Positions 55,211 to 64,000 of a DNA stretch of 64,000 bases are shown here, in pieces. The position numbers and the translations under genes were made by a program. A model generated the notes under the pieces. It was not told the DNA's origin and ran no database searches. It worked only from the letters and a program-made list of their open reading frames with translations. Source of the stretch: Bacteroidia bacterium (GTDB lineage: Bacteria; Bacteroidota; Bacteroidia; Flavobacteriales; Flavobacteriaceae); contig JAUIBP010000002.1 of assembly GCA_030427735.1 (NCBI GenBank), positions 310,001 to 374,000 of the forward strand. The letters run 5' to 3'. The first letter of the stretch is position 1; the number at the start of each line of letters is the position of its first letter.

Positions 55211-56125
55211 TTAAAAGTATCCTTGACGTTTTCTGTCTTCCATTGCAGATTCCGATCGTTTATCGTCGCTACGGTTTCCGCGTTCTGTTTGACGCATTCC
55301 TGAAACCTCATCGGCAATTTTTTCTAAAGTATCGGCATCAGACTCGATACCTCCAGTAATGGTAATATCGCCTAACGTTCTAAATCTAATTTTTTTGGTT
55401 ACAATTTCTTCGTGGTCTTCCAATACTAAAAACTCAGAATTTGGTATCCAAGCATCTTGTCTCCAAACCACTTCACGTTCGTGAGCAAAGTAAAGTGAAG
55501 GAATCGCAATATTTTCGCGTTTAATGTAGTTCCAAACATCCATTTCTGTCCAGTTACTAATAGGGAACGCTCTAAAATGCTCGCCTTCAAAATATTTACC
55601 GTTAAAAATGTTCCACAACTCTGGACGCTGATTTTTTGGATCCCATTGTCCAAAATCGTCTCTATGCGAAAAGAAACGTTCTTTAGCTCGAGCTTTTTCT
55701 TCGTCACGACGACCACCACCAATAGCACAATCTATTTTGTTAGCTTCTATGGCGTCTAAAAGTGTTGTAATTTGAAGCGCGTTACGAGTCGCATTTTTAC
55801 CTTTTTCCTCGGCAACACGACCTTCGTCTATAGACTCTTGAACAGATCCTACAATTAAGTTAACCCCTAATTCTTTTATAATATCATCTCTAAATTTAAT
55901 CGTTTCTGGGAAATTATGTCCCGTATCAACGTGCATTAAAGCAAATGGTATTTTTGAAGGATGAAATGCTTTTTTAGCTAAGTGTGTTACTACAATAGAA
56001 TCTTTTCCGCCAGAAAATAATATTACTGGGTTTTGAAATTGAGCCCACACTTCTCTTAAAACATAGATGGCTTCGCTCTCTAATTCATCTAAATAATTTA
56101 AATAATACTTACTACTACTGCTCAT
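55211..56125 (-). CDS. cysD: Sulfate adenylyltransferase subunit 2
   Basis: Catalytic subunit of ATP sulfurylase. The 304-residue PP-loop enzyme shows FSGGKDS near residue 37, CAIGGGRRDEEKARAKER and a C-terminal basic tail with MEDRKRQGYF, all typical of CysD. It starts four bases after the cysC stop. Confidence 0.96.
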   Translation of the reverse strand: MSSSSKYYLNYLDELESEAIYVLREVWAQFQNPVILFSGGKDSIVVTHLAKKAFHPSKIPFALMHVDTGHNFPETIKFRDDIIKELGVNLIVGSVQESIDEGRVAEEKGKNATRNALQITTLLDAIEANKIDCAIGGGRRDEEKARAKERFFSHRDDFGQWDPKNQRPELWNIFNGKYFEGEHFRAFPISNWTEMDVWNYIKRENIAIPSLYFAHEREVVWRQDAWIPNSEFLVLEDHEEIVTKKIRFRTLGDITITGGIESDADTLEKIADEVSGMRQTERGNRSDDKRSESAMEDRKRQGYF

Positions 56126-56129
56126 TGCT

Positions 56130-56723
56130 TTATAGTTTTAATTTAGGTAATATATAGTCTATAATTAAATTTGCGGCATCTTCTACAGATACAGCTTCTG
56201 TTTTTATTTCGATATCTGGATTTTCTGGTGCCTCGTATGGCGCAGAAATTCCAGTCATATTTTTAATTTCGCCTGCTCTTGCCTTTTTGTACAAACCTTT
56301 TACATCGCGGCGTTCACATTCTTCTACACTCGTATTAATGTAGATTTCTACAAAGTTAACATTGCCAACAATATCTCTAATGTTTTGTCGGTCTTTTTTA
56401 TATGGCGATACAAAAGCGGCCAAAGTAACTACGCCTGCATCTACCATTAAATTAGAAATTTCGGCTATTCTGCGAATATTTTCAGTTCTATCTTCTGGAG
56501 CAAAAGTTAAATCGCTATTAATACCCTTGCGGATATTATCGCCATCTAAAGTATATGTTTTAATATTTTGTTGATATAATTTCTGCTCAACGACATTCGC
56601 GATTGTAGATTTTCCAGAACCCGATAAGCCTGTAAACCAAAGTAAAAACGAATTATGATTATTCTTAGCTCGGCGATCTTGTCTAGATATTTGGTAATCG
56701 TGAGGTATAATATTGTCTTTCAT
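56130..56723 (-). CDS. cysC: Adenylylsulfate (APS) kinase
   Basis: Phosphorylates APS to PAPS, the donor for sulfotransferases. The 197-residue P-loop kinase has GLSGSGKST (about 32-40), LDGDNIRKGI and FVSPYKKDRQ, the conserved APS-kinase motifs, and the lid region GLYKKARAGEIKNMTGI. It precedes cysD by four bases and follows a DUF2061 gene. Confidence 0.96.
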   Translation of the reverse strand: MKDNIIPHDYQISRQDRRAKNNHNSFLLWFTGLSGSGKSTIANVVEQKLYQQNIKTYTLDGDNIRKGINSDLTFAPEDRTENIRRIAEISNLMVDAGVVTLAAFVSPYKKDRQNIRDIVGNVNFVEIYINTSVEECERRDVKGLYKKARAGEIKNMTGISAPYEAPENPDIEIKTEAVSVEDAANLIIDYILPKLKL

Positions 56724-56728
56724 GTGTC

Positions 56729-57136
56729 TTAAATTCTGCGGTTTTCGATTCCAAAATTAATTTTATACCAAATTTTTTCGTGAAAATAATATAATAACAT
56801 TTTGGTAATCACTTCTGTAAATCCAACTTTAAGTCCTACCATAGGATCTCCAGAAATTACCCAAGCTAAAATCATGGTATCTATAGTACCTACTACACGC
56901 CAGGTAATGGTTTTTAAAATGTGTCTTTTATTACTCTCGGCCATAGTAACTTTAAACCATGCCCGCTCGTGTAAATAATATAACAGCATTTTAGTCGCTA
57001 CTTCGGCAAACCCTATTTTAAGTCCGGTAAACGGATTTCCCGAGATGAACCAGGACAACAAAATTGTGTCTATAGTACCTACTATACGCCAGGTAATGGC
57101 TTTGGCTATATGTCGTTTTCTTGAATTATCTCTCAT
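56729..57136 (-). CDS. Tandem DUF2061 membrane protein
   Basis: A 135-residue protein made of two copies of a roughly 60-residue DUF2061 unit (each containing RHIxKxITWRxVGTIDT and a KMLLYYxHE end), with hydrophobic helices in each. DUF2061 is a predicted membrane family often placed beside sulfate-activation genes in marine bacteria; its function is unknown. The copies are close at DNA level too (period 189 bases). It lies between cysQ and cysC with near-zero gaps, so it is part of the PAPS operon. Confidence 0.88.
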   Translation of the reverse strand: MRDNSRKRHIAKAITWRIVGTIDTILLSWFISGNPFTGLKIGFAEVATKMLLYYLHERAWFKVTMAESNKRHILKTITWRVVGTIDTMILAWVISGDPMVGLKVGFTEVITKMLLYYFHEKIWYKINFGIENRRI

Positions 57137-57930
57137 TATTTAGACACTAAAAACCAAGGGTTTAATAGGTTTTCTTTATTATATAATAATGCTTGGTTAG
57201 TTTCTTTTGAAATTACTTCGATGCCCACCGCATTACAAATGGCTTGACCCGCAGCAGTGTCCCATTCCATGGTAGGAGCAAATCTAGGATACACATCGGC
57301 TTGTCCTTCTGCTACTAAACAAAATTTTAAAGAACTTCCTTTAGATACTATTTCTACGTCGTTGCCTTCGGTTTTAAGGGCATCAACAAAATCTAAAGTT
57401 TCTTGACTCATGTGCGATCGGCTGCCTACAACTTGTACTGGGTTTGAATTTGCTTCTTTAGGTTCTAAAGGTTTTGCGTTTTCAGTTATATATTCTAAAG
57501 AAAACTCGTGACCATTTAACACCACTTTATAAGCTTCATCGGCTTCTACATTGGCATAATACAGCGTGTGTACTGCTGGCACATAAATAACACCTAAAAC
57601 TGGTTTTCCTGCTTTTACTAAGGCTATATTTACGGTAAACTCTCCATTACGCTTAATAAATTCTTTGGTTCCATCTACAGGATCTACTACCCAACACGTT
57701 TCCCAGGTTTTTCTAACGTCGTAATCGGTCTGCTTATTTTCTTCGCTAATTATTGGTAAATCTGTTGGAACAAGGAAAGAGTTTATAATGTCGTTTGCTC
57801 TTTTATCTGCTTCGGTTAAAGGAGATTTATCATCCTTAATTTCTACATCAAATGGTGTATTATACACCTGCATTATAACATCTCCTGCTTTAATGGCTGC
57901 TTCTACAGCTGTTTTTAATAGGTTGTTCAT
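57136..57930 (-). CDS. cysQ: 3'(2'),5'-bisphosphate nucleotidase
   Basis: Removes the 3'-phosphate from PAP, the by-product of PAPS use, and thereby prevents product inhibition. The 264-residue inositol-monophosphatase-fold enzyme has the metal-site motifs VVDPVDGTKEF and EWDTAAGQAIC. ATG at 57930 is preferred: it lies one base after the rfbD stop, and the longer frame to 57951 would add seven residues. It shares a base with the downstream DUF2061 start. Confidence 0.93.
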   Translation of the reverse strand: MNNLLKTAVEAAIKAGDVIMQVYNTPFDVEIKDDKSPLTEADKRANDIINSFLVPTDLPIISEENKQTDYDVRKTWETCWVVDPVDGTKEFIKRNGEFTVNIALVKAGKPVLGVIYVPAVHTLYYANVEADEAYKVVLNGHEFSLEYITENAKPLEPKEANSNPVQVVGSRSHMSQETLDFVDALKTEGNDVEIVSKGSSLKFCLVAEGQADVYPRFAPTMEWDTAAGQAICNAVGIEVISKETNQALLYNKENLLNPWFLVSK

Positions 57931-57931
57931 T

Positions 57932-58783
57932 TTATAATTTGTTAATAGCATGTTTTAAACTTGATCTCCAATGCGGGATTTCAACTTTAAACGTCTGTTT
58001 TATTTTTGTTTTATCCATAACGCTAAATTTAGGGCGTTCTGCTGGCGTTGGATACTCTACTGTTTTAATAGGGAATAAATGTATGGAAGTTTTTTGTAAT
58101 TCAAAAATTGCGTAAGCAAAATCGTACCAACTTGCTACACCTTCATTGCTATAATGATATAATCCAAAATCTGAACTATTTCCAGTAACTATCTTCAACA
58201 TTACTTCTGCCAAATCTGTTGCATATGTTGGCGTACCTATTTGATCTGCAACAACACTTAATTCTGTCCTTGATTCGGCTAATCGAAGCATTGTTTTCAT
58301 AAAATTATTTTCGTGCTCCGAATATAACCATGAGGTTCTAATAATAAAATAATCTTCGAAAGTTTCTGCAATAGCTTGCTCCCCTTCCCATTTTGTTAGC
58401 CCATAAATGCCTAACGGATTAACTTCATCTTCTTCGGAATATAACTTCGTAGACTTACCATCGAACACAAAATCGGTAGATACATGAATAAGTTTAACCT
58501 GATGCGCTTTACAGGCTTCTGCCAAATGCTTCGCACCATCTTTATTCACTTTTCTTGCTAAATCTATATCTGACTCAGCCTGATCTACAGCAGTATATGC
58601 AGCGCAATTGATACACCAATCAAAACTATGCTTGGCAAAAAATTGATCGACTTGTTGCTTATTCGTAATATCTAAATCGGATACGCTTGTATACGTAACT
58701 TCCAATTCTGATTTATCTACACAAACATCTTTAATACAAGCAGCCAATTGACCGTTTCCTCCGGTAACTAAAACTTGCATCAT
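57932..58783 (-). CDS. rfbD: dTDP-4-dehydrorhamnose reductase
   Basis: Last step of dTDP-L-rhamnose synthesis, using NADPH. SDR fold with GGNGQLA near the N-terminus, STDFVFDG, and the catalytic Tyr/Lys in YGLTKWEGE. The real start is ATG 58783 (or 58780), giving ATGA overlap with rfbC; the longer frame to 58858 reads through rfbC and is rejected. The protein has about 283 residues, normal for RfbD. Confidence 0.94.
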   Translation of the reverse strand: MMQVLVTGGNGQLAACIKDVCVDKSELEVTYTSVSDLDITNKQQVDQFFAKHSFDWCINCAAYTAVDQAESDIDLARKVNKDGAKHLAEACKAHQVKLIHVSTDFVFDGKSTKLYSEEDEVNPLGIYGLTKWEGEQAIAETFEDYFIIRTSWLYSEHENNFMKTMLRLAESRTELSVVADQIGTPTYATDLAEVMLKIVTGNSSDFGLYHYSNEGVASWYDFAYAIFELQKTSIHLFPIKTVEYPTPAERPKFSVMDKTKIKQTFKVEIPHWRSSLKHAINKL

Positions 58784-59325
58784 GATATAGCGTGCTCTAG
58801 GGCAGGTAAAACAAGATCTTTTTCCGAAATAATCATTTCGCTCTCCGCTATCTGCCAATTAATATTTAAGCTATCATCGTTATAAATTACACCACCTTCT
58901 GATTCTTTATGATATAAATTATCACATTTATAAGCAAATATTGCCGTCTCGCTTAACACTACAAAACCATGAGCAAACCCTCTAGGTACAAAAAGCTGTT
59001 TTTTATTGTCTTCGGATAAATTTACAGTAACATGCTGCCCATAGGTAGGGGAATCTTTTCTTAAATCTACCGCAACATCTAACACTTCTCCTTTAACAAC
59101 ACGAACAAGTTTGGCTTGAGCATGCTCTCCTGTTTGATAATGTAAACCACGTAAAACACCTCTAGATGAAAACGATTCGTTGTCTTGCACAAATTCTACA
59201 TTTAAGCCTGTGAGTTCTTTAAACGTGTTAGCATTAAATGTTTCTAAAAAATAGCCTCGTTTATCCCCAAAAACTTTTGGTTCTATAATTACACAATCTT
59301 TTAATCCTGTTTCTGTAACTGTCAT
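58780..59325 (-). CDS. rfbC: dTDP-4-dehydrorhamnose 3,5-epimerase
   Basis: Third step of dTDP-L-rhamnose synthesis. The 181-residue cupin-fold enzyme contains RGVLRGLHYQ with the catalytic His and the VDLRKDSPTYG block, and FVPRGFAHGF. The stop of rfbA is directly followed by this gene's ATG without spacer. Confidence 0.96.
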   Translation of the reverse strand: MTVTETGLKDCVIIEPKVFGDKRGYFLETFNANTFKELTGLNVEFVQDNESFSSRGVLRGLHYQTGEHAQAKLVRVVKGEVLDVAVDLRKDSPTYGQHVTVNLSEDNKKQLFVPRGFAHGFVVLSETAIFAYKCDNLYHKESEGGVIYNDDSLNINWQIAESEMIISEKDLVLPALEHAIS

Positions 59326-60192
59326 CTATTTTTTATTTAATAAACCCAATAAATTTCTACCATAACCGCTCTTTAACAACGGTTGTGCTAGGGCTTCAAA
59401 CTCGGCTGCAGAAATGTAACCCATTTCGTAAGCCGCAGCTTCTATAGAACCAATTTTTAACCCTTGACGTTCTTCTAAAACCTCTACAAACTGAGAGGCC
59501 TGCATTAAAGATTGAAATGTGCCTGTATCTAACCAAGCGGTTCCGCGATCTAATATACTTACATTTAAATTTCCTTGTTCGAGATACACTTTGTTTACGT
59601 CGGTAATTTCAAGTTCTCCTCGATCACTTGGCTTTATATTTTTGGCAATATTAACAACAGTGTTATCGTAAAAATAAATTCCTGGAACAGCATAATTTGA
59701 TTTTGGATGCTTTGGTTTTTCTTCAATAGAAATTGCTTGACCATTATCGTCAAAATCAACTACCCCGTAACGCTCTGGGTCGTGCACGCGATAAGCGTAG
59801 ATAATACCTCCATCTGGATCGTTATTCGCTTGCAACAATTTAGCTAATCCTGTTCCGTAAAAAATATTATCACCCAAAATTAAAGCTACTTTGTCGTTTC
59901 CTATAAAATCGGCTCCGATTATAAAGGCTTCTGCTAAACCATTAGGCGCTTCTTGCACCTCATATTCGAAGGTACAGCCATATTTCTTTCCGTCTCCTAA
60001 CAAATCTTTAAATAAAGGTAAATCTTTTGGTGTAGAGATAATTAAAATATCGCGAATCCCTGCGTACATTAAAGTAGATAAGGGATAGTAGATCATAGGT
60101 TTATCGTAAATAGGCATAAGCTGCTTACTTACAGATAGTGTTAGAGGGTGCAGTCTGGTTCCTGATCCTCCAGCTAAAATTATTCCTTTCAT
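59326..60192 (-). CDS. rfbA: Glucose-1-phosphate thymidylyltransferase
   Basis: First step of dTDP-L-rhamnose synthesis: dTTP plus glucose 1-phosphate to dTDP-glucose. The 288-residue enzyme begins [16 protein letters not shown] and has [10 protein letters not shown] and the [12 protein letters not shown] motif, with normal length for RfbA and no beta-helix domain. Confidence 0.97.
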   Translation of the reverse strand: MKGIILAGGSGTRLHPLTLSVSKQLMPIYDKPMIYYPLSTLMYAGIRDILIISTPKDLPLFKDLLGDGKKYGCTFEYEVQEAPNGLAEAFIIGADFIGNDKVALILGDNIFYGTGLAKLLQANNDPDGGIIYAYRVHDPERYGVVDFDDNGQAISIEEKPKHPKSNYAVPGIYFYDNTVVNIAKNIKPSDRGELEITDVNKVYLEQGNLNVSILDRGTAWLDTGTFQSLMQASQFVEVLEERQGLKIGSIEAAAYEMGYISAAEFEALAQPLLKSGYGRNLLGLLNKK

Positions 60193-60197
60193 AATAG

Positions 60198-61217
60198 CTA
60201 TTTATTGTATTTATTGATGTACCATTCTATGGTTTTTTGGATGCCTGTCTCGAAATTCTCATCGGCTTTCCATCCCAATTCATTTTCTAATTTTGAAGCA
60301 TCTATGGCATAACGAAAATCGTGTCCAGCACGGTCTTTTACAAAAGTAATTTGCTCTGTATACGATTTATCTTTTGGTCTTAAAGCATCTAAAATACCAC
60401 AAATAGTGTTAGCAATATATAAATTATCCCGCTCGTTTTTTCCACCGATATTATAGGTTTCTCCAAACTCGCCTTTATCGTAAACTAAGGCTATGCCTTT
60501 ACAATGGTCTAAAACATACAACCAGTCTCGAATGTTTTTTCCATTTCCATAAATTGGAATATCTTCTCCTGATAATGCTTTACGAATAATAGTTGGAATA
60601 AGTTTTTCGTCGTGTTGTTTTGGACCGTAATTATTTGAACAATTGGTAGTTAATACATTCATTCCATACGTATGAAAATAACTTCTTACAATAAAGTCTG
60701 AAGAAGCCTTAGAAGCACTATAAGGACTATTTGGTGCATATGGGGTTGATTCTAAAAACAAACCTGTTTCTCCTAAAGTTCCGTAAACCTCATCGGTTGA
60801 AATATGATGGAATTTATTGTTTTCGCAACCTGATTTAAATTCAAACGGGCCATCCATCCAATGCTTTTTAGCAACATCTAATAAATTAAATGTTCCGAAG
60901 ATATTGGTTTGAATAAACGCATCTGGATTTTTAATAGAGTTATCGACATGCGATTCTGCAGCAAAGTGAATCACTCCAGAAAAATTATAAGTCGTAAACA
61001 GTTCTTCTATTAAATGTCTATCACAAATATCACCTTCAACAAAAGTGTAATTTGAATTATTTTCTACTTCTTGGAGGTTGTTAAGATCTCCTGCGTATGT
61101 TAATTTATCTAAATTAACCAAATGTATATTTTGATTTTCTTCTAAAAAATAACTAACAAAATTAGAGCCTATAAATCCAGCTCCTCCAGTTACCAAAATT
61201 GAAGTCTTATCCTTCAT
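60198..61217 (-). CDS. rfbB: dTDP-glucose 4,6-dehydratase
   Basis: Second step of dTDP-L-rhamnose synthesis, NAD-dependent. The 339-residue extended SDR has GGAGFIGSN at the N-terminus, the STDEVYG active-site motif and catalytic YSASK. The start overlaps the 3' end of the Wzz gene by 11 bases. Confidence 0.97.
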   Translation of the reverse strand: MKDKTSILVTGGAGFIGSNFVSYFLEENQNIHLVNLDKLTYAGDLNNLQEVENNSNYTFVEGDICDRHLIEELFTTYNFSGVIHFAAESHVDNSIKNPDAFIQTNIFGTFNLLDVAKKHWMDGPFEFKSGCENNKFHHISTDEVYGTLGETGLFLESTPYAPNSPYSASKASSDFIVRSYFHTYGMNVLTTNCSNNYGPKQHDEKLIPTIIRKALSGEDIPIYGNGKNIRDWLYVLDHCKGIALVYDKGEFGETYNIGGKNERDNLYIANTICGILDALRPKDKSYTEQITFVKDRAGHDFRYAIDASKLENELGWKADENFETGIQKTIEWYINKYNK

Positions 61218-62289
61218 AGTCTTTTATAAATTTTATGATTTTAGATACTGCAAATATTAAATACATTACTATAAATACCATCAGAGGAAACATCAACACA
61301 TATTTATTGTAGATATTTGATGTTTTATTACCTATGCGCTGAAAACCAGACACAACATCAAACAACACATCTTCTTTTAGATATTCTTCTTCTAATTCTA
61401 CTAATTGATTCCTCAAAGAAATCTCTCTGTTAAGTAATTCGTATTCTTTAGTAACCGACTTATCTTTTTCAAATGTTAATCCATCTCCTATAGTCATTCC
61501 TCGTCTGGCTTGCGATTTAGATTCTTCTTCTAAAACTGATATGTAGACCTTTTGTAAAGAATCAATTTTATCTAAAGTTGAATAAATACTCTTTTTTTCG
61601 AAATCAAATAATTGGTTTTTCTTTTTCATTAAAGTTTGAGAATACGTGTTCTCGAAAGTTGTATTTAGCCCTAGCTCCAAATCTCTAAAAATATTATTTT
61701 TAGTGGCTTCTACTTTTATTTCAAATATTTTGGACGAATAAATATCTCTTCCTTCCAAATATTTTTCGTAAGTATAATTTTTTGCCGAAGCAGTATCCAT
61801 AGAAAGCAAAAATTCTTCGTATTCTAATACACGATCAGATTCTGTTTCTGGTCCTGCTAGTACTTCAAAATTTTTAATGCTTTCGGCTACATCGGCATCG
61901 ACTTTAAAAATGTTTACAATGTTTTCATAATCACCACTAGCTAAAAGTGAATTATAATAATCTATATTATTTATCAGTTGAAATTTAGAGTCGAAATACG
62001 GCTTTACCAACATACTTGAAGTATAAACTGCTGGTTTTAATCGATCTAACACATAACCTATAACAGCAAAAACAACCATAACCAAAATTAAAATCTTGGC
62101 ATACTTTACAATAGGCTTTAAAAAATAAATGATACCTTTAAAAAGTAACTTAAATAAATTACCTATAAATTTAAAGACATTAGAAAATCCTTTCCCAATA
62201 TAATTAAACAGCACTATTAAATCGACTTCATCCGATGTGTTTTGCTGCTTTTGTGGAAGGTTAGAATGATCTGGTAAGTTTGAGTTCAT
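61207..62289 (-). CDS. Wzz-like polysaccharide chain-length determinant
   Basis: A 360-residue inner-membrane protein with two terminal helices (about 60-82 and 335-353) flanking a periplasmic, largely helical domain (about 90-330), the Wzz/PCP topology. The N-terminal cytoplasmic part (1-55) is hydrophilic with LIVLFNYIGKGFSNVF. No kinase domain. It would set the length of the polymer made by Wzy. Confidence 0.85.
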   Translation of the reverse strand: MNSNLPDHSNLPQKQQNTSDEVDLIVLFNYIGKGFSNVFKFIGNLFKLLFKGIIYFLKPIVKYAKILILVMVVFAVIGYVLDRLKPAVYTSSMLVKPYFDSKFQLINNIDYYNSLLASGDYENIVNIFKVDADVAESIKNFEVLAGPETESDRVLEYEEFLLSMDTASAKNYTYEKYLEGRDIYSSKIFEIKVEATKNNIFRDLELGLNTTFENTYSQTLMKKKNQLFDFEKKSIYSTLDKIDSLQKVYISVLEEESKSQARRGMTIGDGLTFEKDKSVTKEYELLNREISLRNQLVELEEEYLKEDVLFDVVSGFQRIGNKTSNIYNKYVLMFPLMVFIVMYLIFAVSKIIKFIKDYEG

Positions 62290-62294
62290 GTAAA

Positions 62295-63983
62295 TTAGTT
62301 AAAAATTTGTTGTAATATTTTTCTGGTTATTAAATATGTTGGTTTTACTCCTGTAGTACCTAAACCTCCAGAGGCAAGGGTACTGCCTGTTTCTAAAGGG
62401 TTATCGCTGGCATAATAGGCATATCTTACTTTTACGTTTGGCCCTATGTTTCCTCTTACTTTAGATGCCGATTGTATGGCTTTTTGATAATGTGCACCTT
62501 CCATTTCTAGTCCAATAACATTCCAAGTTGAATTGTAAAAGAACTTTAAAATATCCTTATTTTGAAGCGAGGTTCCTAAAACTGTAATCATGGCGCCCTC
62601 GTACACATCTATACCATGTCCTTCTAAATCGGTTTTGCTCAATTCGTTTTTAAAAGGATAATTATCGGCTGTACCTTCAAAAATATGTGTCGACGGAATC
62701 ATAATATCACCTTTAATACCTTCTAAAATTCCTGCTTTCCCCATAATAGACACCGAATCTACTTTTAAATGCACTTTATTGCCTTCAATATTGTAAGGCT
62801 TCAAAAGTTCGTCTATAGTTTCGTAAGCCTGTTCGCCAAAAGCATAATCCATTACCAAAATAACAGGCGCTTCATCTTTTAATTTTTCGGCATTATATTC
62901 GAGATCGATTTTTGAAAAATCGATTTTTTTAGTATCGAATATTTGAACATCTATATTTGTTCCCGACTCGTCTTCTATAAAGGTCATACCTCTTTGCAAC
63001 GCCTCTTTATTTACTTTATTGCGAAGCGAACCATTCTCTTTCTGGCTTATAGCTTCGTAAACCTGAAATATATCTTTTTTGTTTACTAAAGATTTTAGAG
63101 CATTAGGCGCGAATAAGGTATTCATTACACTATGCATGTTAGCACTTATAACATGAATGGGTCTATCTAATAAATTCTTTTTGAATAGAACATCTTTAAT
63201 ATTATTGGCCCAAATTTCCCCATGAATATGATGTCCTAAGCGTTCTCTTAGCATAGGACTAAAACTCACTGTTCGCTTGTCGTTATCTACTACCTCATCA
63301 ATCGCGAGTTTACCTAGCCAATATACAATATGTAACAAACGTTCTGGACGTTCTGGCGTTGAAAAACTATTGTAAATTTGTGTAATCTCGTTAAATGTTC
63401 TGCCTAAAATATTTGCAGTATGTGTTATGGCTATTTCGCGTTCTTGTTGCGATAGCTTTTTGTTTTCTAACACTGTTTTTTCCAGCTTAATCCAATCTCT
63501 TGTTGTAGTGCCTTCATCATCAACAATTACACGCTTACTTATTTTATGCGACTCAATAAATAAAAAAGTGAGATGGGTTAATATATCGTAAATTTCCGAT
63601 CGCCCTCTTGTAATTTCAATGTTCATTTGCTCGTTATCTATTCGATAACAATTGCGACGACGTTTAGGTGGAATTATAGGTTTAAAATGCGAATTTGCAT
63701 AGCCTTCATCGCTGGTTAGGTTTATAAATCGGCATTCTTCTATGCCATAAGGCAATCTATCTATAACATACAAAAGACCTTCTAACTCTGCTTTTTCATC
63801 AGCAATAGAACCGTAAATTTCTGGCCTTAACAATAACAGACCTTCGCGTAAGGTTTCTCCAGAAATCCCCATGGGTTTGTAAAACCCTCGGTTAAACAAA
63901 TGCCTCATGGTAATATACATACGCTCTATAGCACTAGAACTCTCTTGAGCGCGTGTTCTTTCGTGATGTTTTTTCTTACTCAT
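62295..63983 (-). CDS. Conserved protein with nucleoside-phosphorylase-like C-terminal half (probably DUF6909)
   Basis: A 562-residue soluble protein; I believe it is the flavobacterial family DUF6909, from memory. The N-terminal 340 residues are unfamiliar, mostly helical and charged. From about residue 372 the order of motifs matches the phosphorylase/nucleosidase superfamily: VILVMDYAFGEQA (374-386), MGKAGILEGIKGDIMIP (414-430), VLGTSLQNKD, then GLEMEGAHY (491-499, the substrate-binding Met-Glu) and VRYAYYASDNP with the expected late Asp. It stands first in the visible rhamnose/Wzz run, six bases before the wzz gene. Role in polysaccharide synthesis is unknown; nucleotide salvage or sensing is possible. 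Complete, ATG 63983. Confidence 0.75.
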   Translation of the reverse strand: MSKKKHHERTRAQESSSAIERMYITMRHLFNRGFYKPMGISGETLREGLLLLRPEIYGSIADEKAELEGLLYVIDRLPYGIEECRFINLTSDEGYANSHFKPIIPPKRRRNCYRIDNEQMNIEITRGRSEIYDILTHLTFLFIESHKISKRVIVDDEGTTTRDWIKLEKTVLENKKLSQQEREIAITHTANILGRTFNEITQIYNSFSTPERPERLLHIVYWLGKLAIDEVVDNDKRTVSFSPMLRERLGHHIHGEIWANNIKDVLFKKNLLDRPIHVISANMHSVMNTLFAPNALKSLVNKKDIFQVYEAISQKENGSLRNKVNKEALQRGMTFIEDESGTNIDVQIFDTKKIDFSKIDLEYNAEKLKDEAPVILVMDYAFGEQAYETIDELLKPYNIEGNKVHLKVDSVSIMGKAGILEGIKGDIMIPSTHIFEGTADNYPFKNELSKTDLEGHGIDVYEGAMITVLGTSLQNKDILKFFYNSTWNVIGLEMEGAHYQKAIQSASKVRGNIGPNVKVRYAYYASDNPLETGSTLASGGLGTTGVKPTYLITRKILQQIFN

Positions 63984-64000
63984 ACTACCAATTTGCGTGT

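Noticed and set aside
57932-58858. Longer RfbD start at 58858
   Set aside because: It would read 75 bases into rfbC and adds residues not found in the SDR family; ATGA overlap at 58780-58783 is the usual junction.

Overview
The window is a chromosomal segment of an AT-rich Bacteroidota bacterium, almost certainly of the family Flavobacteriaceae; I do not name a genus. The evidence is two large surface proteins with type IX secretion (T9SS) C-terminal sorting domains, a SprE/PorW-type T9SS lipoprotein, promoter elements of the Bacteroidota form TAnnTTTG, a HU/CCDC81-SPOR protein, an ATP synthase operon without beta and epsilon genes, and several small families largely restricted to flavobacteria. 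No rRNA, tRNA, CRISPR array, insertion sequence, integrase or phage gene was seen.

Layout. 1-8.2 kb: the end of an outer-membrane beta-barrel gene, a PlsC-type acyltransferase and two tandem paralogous T9SS cargo proteins. 8.5-13.9 kb: trpS, a secreted protein of unknown function, dprA, a HU-SPOR protein and an acyl-CoA thioesterase. 13.9-20.8 kb (minus strand): EnvC-like protein, DUF4292 lipoprotein, TPR protein, sugar-phosphate nucleotidyltransferase, dut, a flippase and a small lipoprotein. 20.9-29.7 kb (minus): sprE, a bactofilin, atpZ, a small membrane protein, then atpB-atpE-atpF-atpH-atpA-atpG. 29.8-38 kb: an ABC exporter pair, an oxidoreductase with a 2Fe-2S domain, a GT9 glycosyltransferase, DUF4254, upp, two small-family membrane proteins and purD.

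38.1-63.98 kb is a surface-polysaccharide locus. A three-gene plus-strand operon (adenylate-forming ligase-like protein, UDP-GlcNAc 2-epimerase, glycosyltransferase) faces a long minus-strand gene series. That series starts at the right edge with a nucleoside-phosphorylase-like protein, Wzz, the dTDP-L-rhamnose genes rfbB-A-C-D, and a PAPS module (cysQ, DUF2061, cysC, cysD, cysN). It ends at a strong hairpin near 53.88 kb. A second minus-strand operon begins at about 53.83 kb: MBOAT acyltransferase (interrupted), SGNH-like protein, lipoprotein, Wzx flippase, GT2, a Wzy-like polymerase, GT4, an O-antigen ligase-family protein, a DUF1972 glycosyltransferase and the initiating glycosylphosphotransferase. 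Together these can make activated rhamnose and UDP-ManNAc, build a repeat unit on undecaprenyl phosphate, flip, polymerise and size it, and decorate it with acyl and perhaps sulfate groups.

Most notable: the MBOAT gene is split by one in-frame TAA at a position expected to be lysine, directly followed by ATG. The conserved 562-residue protein beside Wzz (62295-63983) has a C-terminal half that reads like a nucleoside phosphorylase/MTA nucleosidase domain. A hairpin after atpE may set c-subunit excess, and a large palindrome lies between atpA and atpG.
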